Below, one piece after another: positions 31,171 to 36,068 of a stretch of 36,068 nt of DNA. Numbering within the stretch: the stretch's first letter is position 1; the number at the start of each line of letters is the position of its first letter. Origin of the DNA: Mollicutes bacterium (lineage in GTDB: Bacteria; Bacillota_I; Bacilli_A; Izemoplasmatales; Izemoplasmataceae). The notes beneath the pieces are model-generated. The model saw nothing but the letters and a program-made list of their open reading frames with translations, made no database searches and had not been told where the DNA came from. The position numbers were made by a program, and so were the translations under genes. The DNA is taken from assembly GCA_003551005.1 (NCBI GenBank), contig PULR01000026.1, forward strand, positions 1 through 36,068, given 5' to 3'.

Positions 31171-31786
31171 GGCTGATGTCCCCCTCGACGAGCAGGCTCT
31201 GGTTGACATCCGGTGCGTAATCGATCCAGATGTAGGCTCTTAGGAAATTCGGGGTTGCGGGCATCTGCTCGGGGTCGGTCTGCAGGATGGCTTGTCGGAC
31301 GTCTTCGGGTAGTTCTTCCATTTCCTCGATATCCGCGAGCGCATCCTCATCGTCCCAGATGAGATAGGAGACGTAATAGATATGGAAATCGGCTTCGGCG
31401 AAGGTGATGCCGCTCCATTGCTGATCGAAGACGATTCCGCAGACATCCTGGCTGGATTTTTCCACAACGACCTCGTCGTCTTCATTTTCTTCGCCGTTTT
31501 CGTCGCCGACTTCGCCGGTGTCGTCGGTGAAACCGTCACAATCATCCTCGATGAGCCGGACAGCGGGGTCTCCCGAATCGTTCAAGTGGTCGACCAGGTC
31601 TGCGTAGTCGACTTTATTCAGCATCTCGATGGTAGCATCCCCGAGGCTGGAGGCCGCCCGACGGTCATGCATGCGTTCGTTCACGGAGAAGTTGCCGATG
31701 AACGCGCTGAGCAGGGGCAGCACGATAGCCGTGGCGATGACGATGACCGCCAGCAGTTCGACGAGTGTGAAGCCTTTTTTGTCCAT
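31163..31786 (-). CDS. PilV/GspI-like minor pilin (prepilin)
   Basis: The 207-residue product starts MDKKGFTLVELLAVIVIATA, a canonical prepilin: a short basic leader, Gly, then Phe at +1 and Glu at +5. The head contains an acidic stretch (about 95-120) rich in Asp, Glu and Gly, and two cysteines. I choose the ATG complementary to 31784-31786, since the open frame upstream would bury the leader. It is the first gene of the minus-strand pilin operon, whose promoter lies about 40 bases upstream. It should be processed by a prepilin peptidase (not in this window) and assembled with PilB and PilC. Confidence 0.86.
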   Translation of the reverse strand: MDKKGFTLVELLAVIVIATAIVLPLLSAFIGNFSVNERMHDRRAASSLGDATIEMLNKVDYADLVDHLNDSGDPAVRLIEDDCDGFTDDTGEVGDENGEENEDDEVVVEKSSQDVCGIVFDQQWSGITFAEADFHIYYVSYLIWDDEDALADIEEMEELPEDVRQAILQTDPEQMPATPNFLRAYIWIDYAPDVNQSLLVEGDISRD

Positions 31787-31823
31787 GTCGCATCCACCGC
31801 CTCGCTTGTCCGGATTACAAAAT

Positions 31824-31852
31824 ATTATATCATAGAACCGTGACTTTTTCCA
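31824..31852 (-). promoter_or_regulatory. Promoter of the minor pilin operon
   Basis: On the minus strand the -10 is TATAAT (complement of 31824-31829), with a 17 bp spacer and -35 TGGAAA (complement of 31847-31852). It diverges from the plus-strand pil promoter 43 bases away, so the two pilus operons could be co-regulated from this gap. Confidence 0.6.
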
Positions 31853-31894
31853 CATTCTGACGCTCAGCGAACGCCGCTCCTCTGCCCTCTCCCT

Positions 31895-31923
31895 TTGTCA
31901 AATGCAGGGGAGTGTAGTATAAT
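31895..31923 (+). promoter_or_regulatory. SigA-type promoter of the VanW-like/pilB/pilC operon
   Basis: -35 TTGTCA (31895-31900), 17 bp, -10 TATAAT (31918-31923). It is close to consensus and 26 bases before the start codon. Confidence 0.8.
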
Positions 31924-31949
31924 GAAGGAAACTCACTCGGGATGGGCTG

Positions 31950-33125
31950 ATGCGCATGTTCACGAGGCTTCGCAACAGCAACGTCGGATATTATCTGTAT
32001 ACCGGGCTCGTCATCGCCGCCGGCGCGGCGAGTTTGGTGTTTTTTTATTTCATGGTGACCGGTTTCAACATCGGAGTCTATGAAGAAAACACCCTCATCG
32101 GCAGCATCTACGTCGGCGGCCTGAGCGAGGAGGAAGCCGAGGAGAAGGTCCGCGAGAAGGTCGATGCCTGGCTGGATGATGAGGAAGTGACCTTCGAGGT
32201 CGGCTATCAGGGGTATTATTATACGCTCGACCGCGACATGATGGATTTCGAGATCTCCGAGACCATGGACAATGTCAGCGACGGTTCGTCGAATGAATTG
32301 ATCGTCCGCTACAGCGAGGGTGCTCGCGACCAGATCACCTTCGAGATCAACCAGACGCAGGACTTCATGGAAGGGCTCGAAGGCGAGTTCGACCTCGATG
32401 CGATGCTGGATGATGTCCTCCTCGATGCGGCGGAGCTCAAGGAATGGTCGCGCCACGAGCTCTCCGATTACATCATCGACGAAGCGCAGCTCCGCGAGGT
32501 TGTCCACGAGACGATCCTCCCGACCCCGCCGGGTGTTGATGCAGCCGCGGTGTTCGAAGGCATCGCGGCCTCCCTCGATGACGAGACGAGCTTCACCGTG
32601 GAGAGCGACGGCACCCTGAGCGTCATCGACACCTTCGGCGGCGAGCTCAACTCCTCACAGCTCAACGTCGTCGGCTCGCTACTGCAGGACCTCATCGCCC
32701 CCACCTGCATGCAGATCGTCGAGTCCCACTACAACCCGAGCATCAACTTCGACCATTTCACGGTCGATGATTATCCCTATTACGGACGCAACGTACGGGT
32801 CAGCCCGCACATCGACAACGACTTCAGCTTCCAGAACACCTGCCGGCTGCCCTACGATTTCGAATTCTTCCTAGAGGGCGGCACCCTCGGCGCCCGCATC
32901 GAAGGCCTCCCCTATCTGAACAGCGTCTCCGTCGAGGAGACGCGGATCCGCATCCCCCACGGTACGATCACGGTCGACGACCCCGATGATGCGCGGGGCG
33001 GGCATGATGGCAAGATCGTCATCCTGACCCGCACCGTCGAGGATATCTACGGCGCCGTCGTCGACGAACAGGAGATCGTCTTCGAATACTACCCGCCCGT
33101 TGAAGAAGCAGTCTACCCTGATTAA
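31950..33125 (+). CDS. Membrane-anchored VanW-like/peptidoglycan-binding-like protein upstream of pilB
   Basis: The 391-residue protein has one N-terminal helix (about 15-38) and an outside domain. The segment IGSIYVGGLSEEEAEEKVRE (about 51-70) is the YoaR-type peptidoglycan-binding-like repeat (PG_binding_4), with a second possible copy later. Residues about 235-330 resemble the end of a VanW domain: LLQDLIAPTCMQIVESHYNP, then DDYPYYGRNVRVS and FSFQNTCRLPYDFEFFLEGG. The central GGGICQ-S-T core of VanW proteins is absent, so this is a divergent copy of doubtful activity. The ribosome site of ATG 31950 is weak (GGGATGG); ATG 31956 is an alternative. It lies 17 bases before pilB in the same transcript, suggesting a pilus-to-cell-wall role (inference). 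Confidence 0.62.
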   Translation: MRMFTRLRNSNVGYYLYTGLVIAAGAASLVFFYFMVTGFNIGVYEENTLIGSIYVGGLSEEEAEEKVREKVDAWLDDEEVTFEVGYQGYYYTLDRDMMDFEISETMDNVSDGSSNELIVRYSEGARDQITFEINQTQDFMEGLEGEFDLDAMLDDVLLDAAELKEWSRHELSDYIIDEAQLREVVHETILPTPPGVDAAAVFEGIAASLDDETSFTVESDGTLSVIDTFGGELNSSQLNVVGSLLQDLIAPTCMQIVESHYNPSINFDHFTVDDYPYYGRNVRVSPHIDNDFSFQNTCRLPYDFEFFLEGGTLGARIEGLPYLNSVSVEETRIRIPHGTITVDDPDDARGGHDGKIVILTRTVEDIYGAVVDEQEIVFEYYPPVEEAVYPD

Positions 33126-33142
33126 CGCAAGGAAGTGTTTTC

Positions 33143-34831
33143 ATGGCCAAGAAATCCCCCAAACGCCTCGGTGATGTGCTTGTCGAAGAGGGCGTCGTCA
33201 CCGAGGAGGAGATCAACGAGGCGCTACGCAAGCGCGACCGCGGCGAAAAGCTAGGCGAAGCGCTGGTCCGTTTCGGCTATTGCACGGATTCGCAGATTGT
33301 CGATGCGCTTTCGGAGAGCCTCGGCATCAAGCGTGTCAACCTGGGCATGATCTTCGTTGACGACCAGGTTCTCAAGCTGCTCGATGAGGAGTTCGTGACC
33401 AAGGCCAAGATCATGCCGATCAACATCACCGGCCGCCGCCTCGTCATCGCCACCAACGACCCGCTCGACTTCCCGACCATCGAGAACGTCCGGCTGAAGA
33501 CGGGCATGAACGTCGAGACCGTGCTCGCCACCAAGAACGACATCGAGACGGCCATCGCCCGCTACTATGGGTTCACGAAGACGCTCAAGAGCCTCGGCAT
33601 CGAGGCCGAGAAGGAGAAGCAGGAACACGAGAAGTTCTACGAAGAGCTCGTCAAGGAACCCGAGCAGGACGCGAGCGAAAGCCCCATCATCCAGCTCGTC
33701 AATCAGATTCTGCTCACCGCCGTCAAGGCGGAGGCCTCCGACATCCACATCGACCCCACGGAGATCGAGTTCAAGATCCGCTACCGCATCGACGGCGTGC
33801 TCACGACCGAGCGGCTGCTCCCCAAGGTCATCCTGCCCAAGCTCATCAGCCGCATCAAGGTCATGGGGCACATGGACATCACCGACACGCGCAACCCGCA
33901 GGACGGCCGCATCAAGACCGTCATCGAAGGACGTCCGGTGGATCTGAGGATCTCGACGCTACCGACCGTCCGCGGCGAGAAGTGCGTCATGCGCGTGCTC
34001 GACCTCACGAGGGATTCGAAGGGCATCGACCGCCTCGGCTTCACCGAGACCGAGAAGCAGCGCTTCATGAAGCTTATCAGCCGTCCCAACGGCATCGTCC
34101 TCGTCAGCGGGCCCACCGGGTCCGGTAAGACGACCTCGCTCTATGCGGCGCTTGATCAGCTCAACGACCCCGAGGATAACATCATCACCGTCGAGGACCC
34201 CGTCGAGATCGAGCTCGAGGGCATCAACCAGGTCAACGTCAACCCCGACATCGACTTCACCTTCGCCAACGCCCTGCGTTCGATCCTCCGGCAGGACCCC
34301 GACATCATGATGATCGGTGAGATCCGCGACGTCGACACCGCGCAGATCAGCGTCAAGGCGGCCCTCACGGGCCACTTGGTGCTCTCGACGATCCACACCA
34401 ACAGCGCCGTCAAGACCATCGGCCGCCTTGTCGACATGGGGATTGACCCCTTCCTCGTGGCCTCCTCGCTCTCGGGCATCGTCGCCCAGCGCCTGGTGCG
34501 GAAGGTCTGCCCGGTGTGCGGCAAGACCGAACGCCCCACGGAGAACGAACAGGAGATCTTCAAGAAGCACGGCTATGAGATCAACAAGGTCCGCCGCGCC
34601 GTGGGTTGCTCAAGCTGCAACAACAAAGGCTACAAGGGGCGCACGGCGGTCTTCGAGATTCTGGATGTGAACGACCGCATCGCCCGCATGATCTCCAACA
34701 ACGAAAAAGAATACGACATCCTCGACGCCGCGAGAGAAGACGGCACCCGCCTCCTCGTCGAGGCCGGACTGGAGAAAGTCAAGGCCGGCACCACGAGCGT
34801 CGAGGAGATCTTGAAGCTCGGACTCGACTAG
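33143..34831 (+). CDS. pilB: Type IV pilus assembly ATPase PilB (GspE/PulE family)
   Basis: The 562-residue cytoplasmic ATPase powers pilus extension through PilC. Walker A is SGPTGSGKTTS (322-332), with an Asp box near 350, Walker B IMMIGEIRD (about 389-397) and a His box near TGHLVLSTIHTN. The zinc-binding cysteines are Cys-456/459 (CPVC) and Cys-489/492 (CSSC), which mark PilB/GspE and not PilT. The N-terminal domain carries two RLG/KLG repeats (KRLGDVLVEEG... and EKLGEALVRFG..., residues 7-60) of the MshEN type that binds c-di-GMP in MshE. ATG 33143 lies behind AAGGAAGTG. It is followed after 10 bases by pilC. Confidence 0.95.
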   Translation: MAKKSPKRLGDVLVEEGVVTEEEINEALRKRDRGEKLGEALVRFGYCTDSQIVDALSESLGIKRVNLGMIFVDDQVLKLLDEEFVTKAKIMPINITGRRLVIATNDPLDFPTIENVRLKTGMNVETVLATKNDIETAIARYYGFTKTLKSLGIEAEKEKQEHEKFYEELVKEPEQDASESPIIQLVNQILLTAVKAEASDIHIDPTEIEFKIRYRIDGVLTTERLLPKVILPKLISRIKVMGHMDITDTRNPQDGRIKTVIEGRPVDLRISTLPTVRGEKCVMRVLDLTRDSKGIDRLGFTETEKQRFMKLISRPNGIVLVSGPTGSGKTTSLYAALDQLNDPEDNIITVEDPVEIELEGINQVNVNPDIDFTFANALRSILRQDPDIMMIGEIRDVDTAQISVKAALTGHLVLSTIHTNSAVKTIGRLVDMGIDPFLVASSLSGIVAQRLVRKVCPVCGKTERPTENEQEIFKKHGYEINKVRRAVGCSSCNNKGYKGRTAVFEILDVNDRIARMISNNEKEYDILDAAREDGTRLLVEAGLEKVKAGTTSVEEILKLGLD

Positions 34832-34841
34832 GAGGTCCAGC

Positions 34842-36065
34842 ATGAAAATATTCGACTACAAATACAAAGCCAAGCGCATGCGTGACGGCAAGATCGTGCG
34901 CGGCCGCACGGAAGGGCCTTCGAAAGTGATTGTCGATCAGTTCCTCTTCGAGAACGGCCTGCGCGCGCTCGAGATCGAGCGCTACAAGAGCATCTACGGC
35001 GCCCTCAACCGCATCACCTTGAGCAAGGTGATCAAGGAGAAGGATTTGATCTTTTACCTCAAACAGCTCGCGAGCCTCCTGCGCTCGGGGGTGAAGATCA
35101 ACGAGGCCTGTGAGATCCTCGCCGCGCAGCAGACGAACAAGAACGTCCGCCGCATCCTCTTCGGCGTCTACTACGCCGTCAACAGCGGCCAGTCCTTCTC
35201 CGACGCCCTCAAGGAGCACCCCCGGGAGTTCCCGAAGATCCTCGTCTCGATGATCGAGGTCGGCGAGGCGACCGGGGACCTCGATGAGGTGCTCAACGAG
35301 GCCGTCGAATATTTCGAGAAGCAGTACCGGCTGAAGATGTCGATCCGCTCGACGTTGATGCTGCCGGTGATCTATCTCGTCGTCGCCGTCGGTGTGGCGA
35401 TCTTCCTCATGGTCGGCGTCATGCCGCAGTTCGAGGGGATGTACGACACGCTCGGCGGGGACCTGCCGGGGGTGACGATCCTCTTCATGAACGTGGGGGA
35501 CTTCATCCGTACGAACGCGCTTTTCATCCTGCTGGGCCTGCTGGTACTCATCGCTATCGGCATCCTCGTCTATCGGCGTTTCTACAAGGTGCAATACACC
35601 CTGAGCAAGCTCGCGATCAAGATGCCCATCTTCGGCGAGCTCGTCAAGCTCAACAACCTCTCGCGCATCGCCTCGACCATCGCGGAGATGCTCAAGAACC
35701 ACGTGCCCCTGCAGGAGAGCATCAAGAACACCTACGAGCTCATCGACAACCGCGTCTATCAGGAACTTCTGATCCGCGCGCAGAAGAACGTCACCTCGGG
35801 TGAGTACATGTCGCGCGCGTTTGAACACCATTACGCGAGCGAAGTCGTCTTCAACCGCATGATGGGCGTGGGCGAACGCACGGGCGAGCTCGGCAAGATG
35901 ATGAACAACCTCTCGGATTTCTACGACGAGGACAGCGACATCAAGATCGAGCAGATGAAGGCGGCGCTGCAGCCGATTCTCCTCATCTTCATCTACATCC
36001 TGATCATCATCATGATCCTCGCGGTCATGCTGCCCTCACTCGCCTTGTCCGATCAGCTGATGTAA
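34842..36065 (+). CDS. pilC: Type IV pilus inner-membrane platform protein PilC (GspF family)
   Basis: The 407-residue protein is complete, ending three bases before the window edge. It has two GspF repeats: a first cytoplasmic domain with FYLKQLASLLRSGVKINEAC and a second with RIASTIAEMLKNHVPLQESI. Membrane helices lie near 172-195, 226-247 and 377-400. Motifs typical of PilC are MIEVGEATGDLDEVL in repeat 1 and MGVGERTGELGKMM in repeat 2. It forms the rotor that PilB drives and hands pilins to the growing fibre. ATG 34842 lies behind TAGGAGGTCC. The operon probably continues beyond the window, with prepilin peptidase, PilM-O or the major pilin as candidates. Confidence 0.95.
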   Translation: MKIFDYKYKAKRMRDGKIVRGRTEGPSKVIVDQFLFENGLRALEIERYKSIYGALNRITLSKVIKEKDLIFYLKQLASLLRSGVKINEACEILAAQQTNKNVRRILFGVYYAVNSGQSFSDALKEHPREFPKILVSMIEVGEATGDLDEVLNEAVEYFEKQYRLKMSIRSTLMLPVIYLVVAVGVAIFLMVGVMPQFEGMYDTLGGDLPGVTILFMNVGDFIRTNALFILLGLLVLIAIGILVYRRFYKVQYTLSKLAIKMPIFGELVKLNNLSRIASTIAEMLKNHVPLQESIKNTYELIDNRVYQELLIRAQKNVTSGEYMSRAFEHHYASEVVFNRMMGVGERTGELGKMMNNLSDFYDEDSDIKIEQMKAALQPILLIFIYILIIIMILAVMLPSLALSDQLM

Positions 36066-36068
36066 GAC

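Noticed and set aside
1-36068. Mobile elements, phage genes or CRISPR arrays
   Set aside because: No transposase, integrase, phage structural gene, terminal inverted repeat pair or regularly spaced direct repeat was found; the tRNA shows no duplicated 3' end that would suggest an attachment site.

Overview
The window is a stretch of GC-rich bacterial chromosome (I judge the mid-to-upper 50s percent by eye; not counted). It is densely packed with single-copy, mostly metabolic and envelope genes. I see no transposase, integrase, phage gene or CRISPR array. The style is that of a Bacillota/Bacilli-like, Gram-positive-type organism. The Shine-Dalgarno sequences are strong (AAGGAGG) and the promoters are clean SigA-type with 16-17 bp spacers. 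Short GC hairpin-plus-T terminators follow most operons, and the glycine cleavage P-protein is split into two subunits. The ABC exporters are heterodimers of the BmrCD/LmrCD type, and there is a PHA depolymerase of the intracellular Bacillus type. Many proteins, especially the exported ones, are rich in Asp and Glu. The exact lineage cannot be fixed from the sequence alone; an uncultured Bacilli or Mollicutes relative is my guess.

Region 1 (1-3861): the 3' end of a branched-chain-amino-acid-type substrate-binding protein, then a tight operon of a CoA-transferase of the acetyl-CoA hydrolase/4-hydroxybutyrate CoA-transferase family and two alpha/beta hydrolases. The second hydrolase closely resembles intracellular short-chain PHA depolymerase. 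Region 2 (3910-5748): a secreted, membrane-anchored protein with an N-terminal jelly-roll-like domain and five Ig-like repeats. Region 3 (5769-9884): a MarR regulator with a palindromic operator at its promoter, followed by a heterodimeric ABC exporter. Region 4 (9887-14079): a probable four-gene operon of a degenerate membrane glycosyltransferase, a tocopherol-cyclase-like protein, an aldo/keto reductase and a c-di-GMP phosphodiesterase with a dead GGDEF domain. Region 5 (14094-18862): a small DUF2188-like protein, then a TetR regulator with a perfect palindrome and a second heterodimeric ABC exporter. Region 6 (18859-24077): a diguanylate cyclase, a CoA-disulfide-reductase-like enzyme with a small DUF2892 membrane protein, a FadR-type GntR regulator, tRNA-Leu(CAA), and a convergent PAS-GGDEF-HD protein whose last codons lie antisense inside the tRNA gene. 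Region 7 (24176-28615): the glycine cleavage operon gcvT-gcvH-gcvPA-gcvPB. Region 8 (28628-36068): type IV pilus genes, with three minor-pilin-like genes on the minus strand diverging from a VanW-like envelope protein, pilB and pilC on the plus strand.

Two themes link the regions. First, c-di-GMP: three turnover proteins lie within about 12 kb of a pilus locus whose PilB ATPase carries N-terminal repeats resembling the MshEN c-di-GMP-binding motif. Second, export under local repression: two independent regulator-plus-heterodimeric-exporter modules share the same gene order (regulator, degenerate subunit, catalytic subunit), each with a candidate operator just upstream. No stretch of more than about 200 bases lacks a gene.
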